This document shows positions 1-6,279 of a DNA stretch of 8,260 nt, piece after piece; within the stretch, counting starts at the first letter, position 1, and every line of letters begins with the position of its first letter. The stretch is from Gammaproteobacteria bacterium. GTDB lineage: Bacteria > Pseudomonadota > Gammaproteobacteria > Steroidobacterales > GCA-2729495. The position numbers and the translations under genes are program-made. The notes under the pieces are model-generated. The model saw nothing but the letters and a program-made list of their open reading frames with translations, was not told the DNA's origin and did no database searches. The stretch lies in assembly GCA_023150055.1 (NCBI GenBank), contig JAKLLP010000085.1:1-8260 (forward strand), in the 5' to 3' direction.

Positions 1-553
1 TCTCGAGTGCCGGCTTCACCACCATGGTGCAGCCGGCCGCGAGCGCGGGACCGAGCTTGCGCGCGATCATGGCGGAAGGGAAATTCCACGGCGTGATGGC
101 GGCGACCACGCCGACCGGCTGCTTCAGCACGAGGATGCGCCGGTCGGCAACGTGCCCGGGGATGACGTCTCCGTAGCTGCGCCGTGCCTCCTCGGCGAAC
201 CACTCGATGAAGGCCGCCGCGTAGCCGATCTCCCCACGGGCTTCGCCGAGCGGCTTGCCCTGCTCGGCGGTCATGATGATGGCCAGGTCTTCCCGGTGCT
301 CGAGCATCAGCGCGTGCAGCCGCCTGAGCACTGCCGCACGCTCGGCCGCGGTCTGCGCCCGCCACGGCGCGAAGGCGGCATGCGCCGCCTCGATGGCACG
401 GCGGGTGTCGGCTGCATCCATCGAGGGTACAGTGGCGAGGACTTCCCCGGTGGCCGGGTTCCCGACCGGCACGCTGCCCCCGCTGCTGGCCGCCGTCCAG
501 CCACCGTTCACGTAACAACGCTCTCGGAGAAGTAGTGGATCACTGAGACGCAT
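1..553 (-). CDS. gabD: NAD(P)-dependent succinate-semialdehyde dehydrogenase-like protein, N-terminal part (truncated by window edge)
   Basis: The first 184 residues of an aldehyde dehydrogenase are visible. This superfamily oxidises aldehydes to acids with NAD(P)+; GabD-type members convert succinate semialdehyde to succinate in the cytoplasm. The ATG at 553-551 gives a start reading MRLSDPLLLRERCYVNGGW, the usual GabD N-terminus. An AGGA lies about 10 bp upstream. The Rossmann-fold motif TPWNFP is at about residues 154-159, and GCTMVVKPALE, with cofactor-contacting Lys180, is at the left edge. The catalytic Glu and Cys lie outside the window, so activity cannot be judged. No stop interrupts the frame. 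It is divergent from an FAH-family gene, so it could instead act on another semialdehyde, such as the one in homoprotocatechuate degradation (HpaE type). The family is certain; the exact substrate is inferred from similarity to GabD. Confidence 0.9.
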   Translation of the reverse strand, partial: MRLSDPLLLRERCYVNGGWTAASSGGSVPVGNPATGEVLATVPSMDAADTRRAIEAAHAAFAPWRAQTAAERAAVLRRLHALMLEHREDLAIIMTAEQGKPLGEARGEIGYAAAFIEWFAEEARRSYGDVIPGHVADRRILVLKQPVGVVAAITPWNFPSAMIARKLGPALAAGCTMVVKPALE

Positions 554-570
554 ATCCGGTTCTCGTCCTG

Positions 571-590
571 GCAGAGATCGGGATCTCTGC
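571..590. promoter_or_regulatory. Perfect 20-bp palindrome, candidate operator between divergent genes
   Basis: Two exactly complementary 9-bp arms (GCAGAGATC and GATCTCTGC) flank a 2-bp centre. A 2-nt loop is too tight for a stable RNA hairpin, so a dimeric repressor or activator site in DNA is more likely than a terminator. It lies 17 bp upstream of the dehydrogenase start codon. Its centre is about 55 bp upstream of the expected transcription start of the FAH-family gene, a position that fits an activator. The cognate regulator is not in the window. Confidence 0.6.
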
Positions 591-624
591 GTTGTCCCGG
601 CGCGATGTGGCTTTGCCTGGCCTC

Positions 625-630
625 TATAAT
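625..630 (+). promoter_or_regulatory. Consensus -10 box (TATAAT) for the FAH-family gene, without a clear -35
   Basis: A perfect TATAAT sits 56 bp upstream of the chosen GTG start at 687, predicting a leader of about 50 nt that contains the AGGGAG ribosome binding site. No sequence resembling TTGACA is found 16-18 bp upstream, which would fit dependence on an activator bound at the 571-590 palindrome. The reverse complement of 626-631 reads TATTAT, so the same bases could also serve as a -10 box for the divergent dehydrogenase gene. Confidence 0.5.
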
Positions 631-686
631 AGCCCCGTGTGCGCGGCCGGGTGGAAAGTCGCGACATTTCCAGGGAGCGAGACATC

Positions 687-1535
687 GTGAAGTTTGCGAG
701 TTTCCGTGTGCGCGGCATGCCCGGTTACGGGCTGGTGACGGGCGATGGGCTGCAACCGGTGCCGGCGACTTTCATGGCGCGTTACCCGGACCTGCGCGCG
801 GTGCTCGACGCCGGCGCGCTCGAGGCCGCTGCGGCAGCGGCCCAGGCCAATCCCCGGCGGCCGGAGCCGCAGCTGGTGCGCATGGATCCCGTCATTCCGG
901 ATCCGGGCAAGATCCTCTGTGTCGGCGTCAACTATCTCGCGCACATCCGCGAGATGGGCCGCGAGCCGCCTGACTACCCGGTGATCTTCACGCGCTATCC
1001 GGGCAGCCTCGTCGGCAGTGGCGAGCCCATCGTGCGACCGTCGGTGTCCACGCAGTATGACTTCGAGGGCGAGCTGGCGTTCGTCATCGGCCGGCGCGCG
1101 CGTCATGTGCCGCGGGAGCGGGCCCTGGAGTGTGTTGCCGGCTACAGCTGCTTCATGGACGGCTCGGTGCGTGATTTCCAGCGCCAGACCTCGCAGTTCA
1201 CGGCGGGCAAGAACTTCCCCGGCAGCGGGGCTTTCGGCCCGCACCTGGTCACGAGCGAGGAAATCCCCGATCCGGCGGCGCTGCACCTCACGACGCGCCT
1301 CAACGGTGAGGTCATGCAGAGCGCGCCCATCGGCGACATGCGTTTCGGGGTGGCCGACCTGGTGGCCTATTGCTCGACCTTTACCGAGCTCGAGCCCGGC
1401 GATGTCATCACGACCGGAACGCCAAGCGGCGTGGGCTTCGCCCGCAACCCGCCGGTCTGGCTCGTGCCGGGTGATGTCCTCGAGGTCGGCATCGACGGGA
1501 TCGGCCTGCTCCGCAATACCGTCGTTGCCGAATAA
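687..1535 (+). CDS. Fumarylacetoacetate hydrolase (FAH) family protein
   Basis: A 282-aa protein of the FAH/HpcE fold. These metal-dependent enzymes hydrolyse or decarboxylate acylpyruvate-type products of aromatic or sugar-acid breakdown. The FAH core starts at DPGKILCVGVNYLAH (about residue 72). The metal-binding pair is E127-x-E129 in YDFEGELAFVIG, with a third acidic ligand, probably D163, in DGSVRDFQ. The C-terminal part has the hallmark GDVITTGTPSGVG and a PGDVLEVGIDGIG ending. The GTG at 687 was chosen because AGGGAG (672-677) lies 9 bp before it and it yields the family-like start MKFASFRVRG. An in-frame GTG at 639 would add 16 residues but has no ribosome binding site. Length is normal for the single-domain family. 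The divergent semialdehyde dehydrogenase suggests a catabolic pathway; whether this is an isomerase/decarboxylase, an acylpyruvase or another subtype cannot be told. Confidence 0.92.
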   Translation: MKFASFRVRGMPGYGLVTGDGLQPVPATFMARYPDLRAVLDAGALEAAAAAAQANPRRPEPQLVRMDPVIPDPGKILCVGVNYLAHIREMGREPPDYPVIFTRYPGSLVGSGEPIVRPSVSTQYDFEGELAFVIGRRARHVPRERALECVAGYSCFMDGSVRDFQRQTSQFTAGKNFPGSGAFGPHLVTSEEIPDPAALHLTTRLNGEVMQSAPIGDMRFGVADLVAYCSTFTELEPGDVITTGTPSGVGFARNPPVWLVPGDVLEVGIDGIGLLRNTVVAE

Positions 1536-1565
1536 GGGGACGGTTCCCTGCCGGGAACCGTCCCC
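1536..1565. repeat. Palindromic hairpin repeat, copy 1 (possible bidirectional terminator)
   Basis: Two perfectly complementary 13-bp arms (GGGGACGGTTCCC and its complement) enclose a TGCC loop. The element begins on the base after the stop codon of the FAH-family gene and ends 8 bp before the stop of the convergent receptor gene. The identical 30-bp core recurs at 6242-6273, so this is a dispersed repeat rather than a unique terminator. No U tract follows the hairpin on either strand, which makes intrinsic termination uncertain. A REP-like element is the best description. Confidence 0.85.
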
Positions 1566-1573
1566 ATCAGACC

Positions 1574-4204
1574 TCAGCCGCCAAATCGATAGTTGACGCG
1601 CAGACCGTAGCTGCGCTGGTCGGGCAGCAGCAGCCGCGCACCGTTTGGCAGCACCGGACCGAAAAATGTGGCCGGGTCGAAGGCGATGTAACGAGGATCT
1701 ATGCTGGTGAAGCCGGTCTTGATCGTGTCGTCGTCGAAGAGGTTGTCGACGTAGCCGATCACTTCCCAGCGATCGCTGCTGACCCCCAGTCGCAGATTGG
1801 CAAGCCAGTAGGAGTCGAACTTGACGGTATTCGCCTGGTCCGCGTAGCGCTCGTCGGTATACGAGCCGTCGAACTCTGCCAGCCAGTCCGTCGCGCCGCG
1901 CAGCGGCCGGCGATAGCTCAGGGTGCCGGTGAACGCATGATCGGGCGCGTACTCGAGCTCGTTGCCGGAATAGTCGAGCAGGCAGCGTGCCTGTGAGCCC
2001 GTGCCGACCACCTGGTTGCAGCTGCCCGAATAGGTCACCGTACCGGTGCTGCGCGAGAAGATCTCGCTGGTCGACTCATACTCGGTATCAAGCCAGGTGT
2101 AGGCGCCGGTGAAGCTGAGGTAATCGGAAATGAACCAGTCGAGCTGCAGCTCCGCACCCCAGACTTCGGCAGGAACGTTGATGACTTTCGACTTGAGGAG
2201 CGATCCGGACGGCACCTGGGTCGAGACCTGCTTGTCTTCGAAATCCTGGTAGAAGACCGCGCCGTTGAGCTGCAGGCGGTTCTCCAGCCAGCGCGTCTTG
2301 CCGCCGAGCTCCCACACGGTCAGCTTCTCGGGCCGGAACTTGTTGTCCTCGGGCACGAAGGCACCGATACCGCCGGTCACCGTGCTGATGCCGCTCGGTT
2401 TCTCCGCGCGCGCCACCGAGAAGTAATACATCTGCTCCGCGAACGGGGTCCAGCGGACGGTCGCCTTGGGCGTGAAGAACGAATCGCTCTCGCTGCCGGT
2501 GTTGACGCCTGCGAGCACCGGCGCGATGCAGGAGTTCGGCACGAAGGGGAACGGCACGCACGCCGCCAGTACCGCCGGGTCCTGGTTGTAACCAAGCCCG
2601 AAAGGATCGATCACCGTATCGAGATCAGGCCCACCGACGTCGAGGTCCTCGTCCACGTAACGCCCTTCGATGGCGAGACTCCAGTTGTCCAGGAACTGCC
2701 AGTCCACCAGGAAGTAGGCCGACCAGTGCTCGGTATCGCGGAACCAGCGATCCGGATTGCGCGCGAATTGACCCGGCTGCGTCGGGTTATCGACGATTCC
2801 CGCGACGAACGGCCCGCACGGGGTCAACGGCAGCGGCGGAATGAAGGGCGGGAAGCCCGTGTCGTTCGGCGAAAAGGGCAGGGCATTGGTGAAGCAGTTG
2901 AGCGAGCCGTCGCGGAAATCGGTCTCCTCGTCCCAGTACAGGGCGCCGATCGTCCACTGCAGACTGCTGTCGTCGTTCGACTGCAGCCGCAGTTCCTGGC
3001 TCAGGAGGTCCGTGTCGTTGTCGAACCAGACCTCGCTGTGGAAGGGCAGCACGCTCACGCTGCCGATCGAGTTGCCATCATGGTTCTGGAACGTCTCGGT
3101 GGCGGCGGCATGGGACAGGGAAGTGAGCTTCACTTCACCGAGGTCCCACTCGATGTTGAGCGTCGCCCGTGTGACCTCGCGGCTGGCTCCGGAATAATCC
3201 GAACCCGTCCGGGGGTCTTCGCTCAGTGTGGCCGGGAGCGAGCTCTCGTCGGGGAACGTCCCGCCGGGGCCCGGAACGAAGCCGGGCACCAGTGGCGGGA
3301 TGCCCGGTGTGCCGATCAGCGTGCCCACATCGAGCGCCGGCGGAAACCCGGCTGGTATGAACCCGCCGTTGGCGGCCAGCGCCCCTGCTGGAATCGGGAA
3401 CTGCTGGTTCGGGTCCGCGAAGCCGTAGGCATCGACTTCGTAATCGTCATCGGAATACTGGACACGCGCGGTGATCGCCAGCCGCTCGGTCGGGACCCAG
3501 CGCAGGGTGCCGGCAAAGGCAGAGCCGTCGCTGCCGCCGATCTCCTCGCCCGTTACGCTGTTCGTGTAGTAGCCGTCGAAGTCATGGATGAGCCCGCTCA
3601 GGCCGCCATAGAAATCCCCGCCCAACGGACCGCTGACGCCGCCCGACAGGCGCAGGCGCCCGTCGCTGCCGACATCGGTGCCGACCCGCCCCTCGAAGCT
3701 TTCCGAGGGCTGGCGCGTGATGTAGCTGATGGCACCGTTGAACGCCGAACGCCCGTACAGCGCATTCTGCGGGCCCTTGACCACCTCCACCCGCTCGATG
3801 TCGAACAACGCGGGGTCGATGAGCAGCGAGCCGCCCGCGGTCTGGATCGATTCGCTGGAGATATCGATGCCATCGACCAGCACTGCGGCGTTCTGCCGGC
3901 CGCGTGTCGGCGCCAGGCCGCGGATGACGATGCGGGTGTCCTGCGGCGAGAAACCCTTGTCGAGCGCGAGGCTGGGTGTCTGCCGGGTGACTGCGGCGAG
4001 ATTGTCGATGCCTCGGCGTTCGACGTCCTCGCCCGTAATCGCCGCGATGGCGATCGGCACCTCCTGAAGGTTCTCGGCGCGCTGGCGTGTGGTGACGACG
4101 ATCTCCGCCACCTCGGCCCACGTCGCTGACGGCGCCCCGAAACCCAGGCACCCTGCGAGCGCCAGCATCAGGCCCCCCGGTGGCATCCTGCGTCTGCTAT
4201 TCAT
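1574..4204 (-). CDS. TonB-dependent outer-membrane receptor
   Basis: An 876-aa receptor that would import a ligand across the outer membrane using TonB-ExbBD energy. Residues 1-30 form a signal peptide (basic start, hydrophobic GLMLALAGCLGFG, likely cleavage after ATWA). A TonB-box-like EIVVTTR follows at 34-40. The plug domain spans about 45-165 and carries IRGLAPTRG and VEVVKGPQNALYGRSAFNGA. The remainder is a beta-barrel of alternating aromatic strands, ending NYRFGG rather than on the aromatic residue itself. No N-terminal signalling (STN) domain is present, so it is not a FecA-type transducer. Predicted loops are unusual: proline-rich stretches at 270-312 and 451-465, and three close cysteine pairs (437/463, 549/559, 729/741). 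A GGGGGAT-like ribosome site precedes the ATG. It follows the membrane-protein gene by 42 bp, probably in one transcript. Ligand unknown. Confidence 0.95.
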   Translation of the reverse strand: MNSRRRMPPGGLMLALAGCLGFGAPSATWAEVAEIVVTTRQRAENLQEVPIAIAAITGEDVERRGIDNLAAVTRQTPSLALDKGFSPQDTRIVIRGLAPTRGRQNAAVLVDGIDISSESIQTAGGSLLIDPALFDIERVEVVKGPQNALYGRSAFNGAISYITRQPSESFEGRVGTDVGSDGRLRLSGGVSGPLGGDFYGGLSGLIHDFDGYYTNSVTGEEIGGSDGSAFAGTLRWVPTERLAITARVQYSDDDYEVDAYGFADPNQQFPIPAGALAANGGFIPAGFPPALDVGTLIGTPGIPPLVPGFVPGPGGTFPDESSLPATLSEDPRTGSDYSGASREVTRATLNIEWDLGEVKLTSLSHAAATETFQNHDGNSIGSVSVLPFHSEVWFDNDTDLLSQELRLQSNDDSSLQWTIGALYWDEETDFRDGSLNCFTNALPFSPNDTGFPPFIPPLPLTPCGPFVAGIVDNPTQPGQFARNPDRWFRDTEHWSAYFLVDWQFLDNWSLAIEGRYVDEDLDVGGPDLDTVIDPFGLGYNQDPAVLAACVPFPFVPNSCIAPVLAGVNTGSESDSFFTPKATVRWTPFAEQMYYFSVARAEKPSGISTVTGGIGAFVPEDNKFRPEKLTVWELGGKTRWLENRLQLNGAVFYQDFEDKQVSTQVPSGSLLKSKVINVPAEVWGAELQLDWFISDYLSFTGAYTWLDTEYESTSEIFSRSTGTVTYSGSCNQVVGTGSQARCLLDYSGNELEYAPDHAFTGTLSYRRPLRGATDWLAEFDGSYTDERYADQANTVKFDSYWLANLRLGVSSDRWEVIGYVDNLFDDDTIKTGFTSIDPRYIAFDPATFFGPVLPNGARLLLPDQRSYGLRVNYRFGG

Positions 4205-4246
4205 GTCCCGATCCCCCTCGGTTGTGTCACAAATCCCCGCTCGTGT

Positions 4247-5137
4247 TCAGCTTGCGCTCCCGGCAGGCAGGTCCGGCCTGCGCCGCCTGAGTATCACTGC
4301 CCCGGCTGCAGCAAAGGCGAGCAGTACCAGGCTCATCGTTATTGGGAACTGCATGGGCTTGATCCAGATTTCCGGGTATATCCCCCAGCGCGAGAACGCT
4401 TCGATGGGCAGCCAGAGGATGTTGCCGGTCGGTATCGCGTAACGCAGGGCCGCGCCGAGCCCGCGGATCTTCAGGAGCTTGCTGACGAGGTAGGTGCCCC
4501 AGACGAGAAACCCGACCGTCACGCCAATGGCCGTCATGCTGTCATAGCCGATCAGGCGCGGGTCGTTGATCATGATCGCGCACAGGTAGATGAACCAGAT
4601 CAGGAACACCGTCTCCAGCGCCGTGATGCGGGAGAACTGCCGCTTGTACCCCGGGGTCATCTGTCCAGGCCGCAGGCGCAAGTTGCGATGAAACCACATG
4701 AACATCCGGCACCGGGTGTCCTTGTTCGCCCCGAACAGGATCAGCAGCACGATGACCAGCAAGCCGGTCGCCTGGATCATGAGCAGGCCTGGAGAGAGTA
4801 TCGGCATGCCCTTGTCCATCACGGGCTCGATGTGCAGCCAGTGACTGAAGTAATGCCAGGTCCACTCGAACAACCCCACCCAGATCAGGTTGCCGCCCAT
4901 GTAGCCGAGCCAGGTGGCCTGGTTCTCCGGCTTTTTCAACCCCGCCCAGACGAGCACCACGCCGGTCGTGCCGAGCGCGAACGATACGACCGTGTCGAGC
5001 GCCGACGGTGCGCCGGTCAGGTGCCATTGCAGCACCACCCCGGCGTGACCGAGTGCGAGGCCGCTGAATACCACGAGCAGGCAAAACCACCCTGTGAACG
5101 GCGGCTGGTCCAGGCGATCGAGCACCGAGGTCGACAT
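4247..5137 (-). CDS. Polytopic inner-membrane protein of unknown function
   Basis: A 296-aa protein with seven to eight predicted membrane helices, roughly at 17-38, 46-67, 76-98, 115-136, 173-190, 200-222, perhaps 232-250, and 264-284. A basic cytoplasmic-looking segment (about 137-171) divides the two halves, and the C-terminus is short and arginine-rich. I do not recognise the family. Histidines cluster in the first half: H31, H39, then H95, H99 and H102 at the end of helix 3 in EWTWHYFSHWLH. This spacing could bind haem or metal, but that is only a suggestion. No signal peptide, transporter signature or known catalytic motif was seen. The ATG at 5137 is the first in frame; only a weak AAGG lies upstream. 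It is the promoter-proximal gene of a unit with the TonB-dependent receptor, and it is divergent from a LytTR regulator. This suggests a role in handling or sensing the receptor's ligand. Confidence 0.85.
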   Translation of the reverse strand: MSTSVLDRLDQPPFTGWFCLLVVFSGLALGHAGVVLQWHLTGAPSALDTVVSFALGTTGVVLVWAGLKKPENQATWLGYMGGNLIWVGLFEWTWHYFSHWLHIEPVMDKGMPILSPGLLMIQATGLLVIVLLILFGANKDTRCRMFMWFHRNLRLRPGQMTPGYKRQFSRITALETVFLIWFIYLCAIMINDPRLIGYDSMTAIGVTVGFLVWGTYLVSKLLKIRGLGAALRYAIPTGNILWLPIEAFSRWGIYPEIWIKPMQFPITMSLVLLAFAAAGAVILRRRRPDLPAGSAS

Positions 5138-5185
5138 GGCCGCTTACCTTAGCCGGCGAAATTCGGCCCGAAAACGGCCTGGCGG

Positions 5186-5249
5186 GGCTTTTTCCCGTAA
5201 TCACCGAGGTTTTTTCCCGAGATCCGTTTCGTGCAGCCCGTAATGACGG
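5186..5249. promoter_or_regulatory. Phased direct repeats between divergent genes, candidate LytTR operator
   Basis: Two 17-bp boxes, 5186-5202 and 5208-5224, match at 14 of 17 positions and share TTTTTCCCG. Their start-to-start distance is exactly 22 bp, about two helical turns. A third, partial box begins at 5237 with CCCGTAAT, identical to part of the first box, 21 bp after the matching bases of the second. LytTR proteins are known to bind paired direct repeats on one DNA face with about this spacing. The array ends 6 bp before the -35 box of the LytTR gene, so it could serve autoregulation and control of the divergent membrane-protein/receptor unit. The boxes do not match a LytTR consensus I know. 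Confidence 0.45.
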
Positions 5250-5255
5250 CAGGAA

Positions 5256-5284
5256 TTACCAGCGCCGGCTCCGCCACCTATAAT
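5256..5284 (+). promoter_or_regulatory. Sigma-70-type promoter for the LytTR regulator gene
   Basis: A TTACCA -35 box (5256-5261, four of six consensus bases) and a perfect TATAAT -10 box (5279-5284) are separated by the optimal 17 bp. The expected transcription start is around 5291, which is the first base of an in-frame GTG codon. The transcript may therefore be leaderless or nearly so. Confidence 0.6.
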
Positions 5285-5290
5285 CGGGCG

Positions 5291-6232
5291 GTGGCAAGCC
5301 AACCTACAGATGCCATATTCGCGGCGTCGGCCATCAGGCCGGATCGCTCGGGCGCCGTCCGCCAGGCCTGGGGACCGCTGCTGCTCTATGTGGGGATCCC
5401 CCTGGCGCTCTGCCTGTACCTCAGCTTCAACAACTGGCAGTTGCTCGATGCCCTCGGCTTCTGGTCCACGCTGGGCTTTTACGCCGCCCATGCGGCCGTG
5501 CCCTGGGCGGTCACGGCGCTGCTGACCTGGGGGCTGTACCGGGCGCTGGCGCGCTGGACCCCCGGCCTCGGCGTGGTGACGACCCTCGGCAGCCTGCTGG
5601 CCTGCGTGCTGGTCGTGCCTTATACGGCGTGGCTCATGTCGGCCTGGGGCGGCGGTGCGGCGGCGGAGGTACTGCGCACACAGGCGGCGCTGGGCTGGAG
5701 CTGGGGCGGACTGGCAGCCTATGCCGCACGCGCCACGTTGCTATGGGTCGGGGTGAATTTTCTTTTCGATCGGTTCCTCGGCTATCCGCGTTACCGCTAC
5801 GCGGGGCAACCTGATCCCAGGACGGCCCAAGTCACTCTTTCCCTGCCGGCGAGCACCGTTGCCGCCATCGATTCGCGGCAGACGCCACATCCTCCCGGAA
5901 GCCCGGAGGCGCAGGCACTGCCAGGCTTCATGGAGCGGCTGAAAAAACCTGCCAGTCTCGACATGCTCCTGGCCATTCGCGCCGAGCAGCACTACCTTCG
6001 GGTCATCACCCAGGCAGGCAGCGAGCTGGTGCTGTACCGTCTCAGTGATGCGTTGCGTGAACTGCCGCCGGACCTCGGTGTCCAGGTGCACCGTTCCTGG
6101 TGGGTCCGCGCTTCGGCGATAGAGACCGTCGAGGGGCAGGGCAAGAAAGTGGCGCTGGTGCTCTCCAGCGGCGAGCGTGTACCGGTCAGCGCGCCTTATC
6201 AGGCGCTGGTGCGCTCGATCGTCGACAGGTAA
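5291..6232 (+). CDS. Membrane-anchored LytTR-family DNA-binding regulator
   Basis: A 313-aa transcription regulator with an N-terminal membrane domain instead of a response-regulator receiver. Four helices are predicted at about 28-45, 57-80, 94-116 and 140-162. A linker of about 50 residues follows, then a C-terminal LytTR domain (about 213-313) with the typical LLAIRAEQHYLRVIT start, the LYRLSDALRELP helix, VQVHRSWWVR and GERVPVSAPY. Such proteins are thought to sense a signal at the inner membrane and bind promoter DNA directly. GTG 5291 was chosen because a TATAAT box lies just 6 bp upstream. Earlier in-frame starts (GTG 5231, ATG 5243) lie upstream of that promoter and also lack a ribosome site. 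The gene is divergent from the membrane-protein/receptor unit, its likeliest target. The family is certain; start and target are inferred. Confidence 0.9.
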   Translation: MASQPTDAIFAASAIRPDRSGAVRQAWGPLLLYVGIPLALCLYLSFNNWQLLDALGFWSTLGFYAAHAAVPWAVTALLTWGLYRALARWTPGLGVVTTLGSLLACVLVVPYTAWLMSAWGGGAAAEVLRTQAALGWSWGGLAAYAARATLLWVGVNFLFDRFLGYPRYRYAGQPDPRTAQVTLSLPASTVAAIDSRQTPHPPGSPEAQALPGFMERLKKPASLDMLLAIRAEQHYLRVITQAGSELVLYRLSDALRELPPDLGVQVHRSWWVRASAIETVEGQGKKVALVLSSGERVPVSAPYQALVRSIVDR

Positions 6233-6240
6233 CGAGGGGT

Positions 6241-6274
6241 AGGGGGACGGTTCCCTGCCGGGAACCGTCCCCCT
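6241..6274. repeat. Palindromic hairpin repeat, copy 2 (possible bidirectional terminator)
   Basis: Perfect 15-bp arms enclose the same TGCC loop as the copy at 1536-1565; the central 30 bp (6242-6273, less one flanking base pair on each side) are identical. It starts 8 bp after the LytTR stop codon and ends 5 bp before the stop of the convergent bilin-reductase-like gene. On the plus strand CTTCATTTCAT follows, slightly T-rich but not a clear U tract. Like the first copy, it fills the whole gap between convergent genes. Confidence 0.85.
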
Positions 6275-6279
6275 TCATT

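Noticed and set aside
152..535. A 127-codon open frame on the plus strand at the left end
   Set aside because: The minus strand encodes an uninterrupted GabD-type N-terminus here, including TPWNFP and the family-typical start.
639..686. An upstream GTG start (leaderless) for the FAH-family protein
   Set aside because: It would follow the TATAAT box by 8 bp, but GTG 687 has a good AGGGAG ribosome site and yields a family-like N-terminus.
2726..4129. A 467-codon open frame on the plus strand, antisense to the receptor gene
   Set aside because: The opposite strand encodes a clear TonB-dependent receptor through the whole stretch. This frame is Arg/Ala/Val-rich with no recognisable motif, as expected for a shadow in GC-rich DNA.
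4222..4232. A short inverted repeat TTGTG-T-CACAA upstream of the receptor start codon
   Set aside because: Five-base arms are too short to separate from chance, and it lies inside a probable operon without promoter elements nearby.
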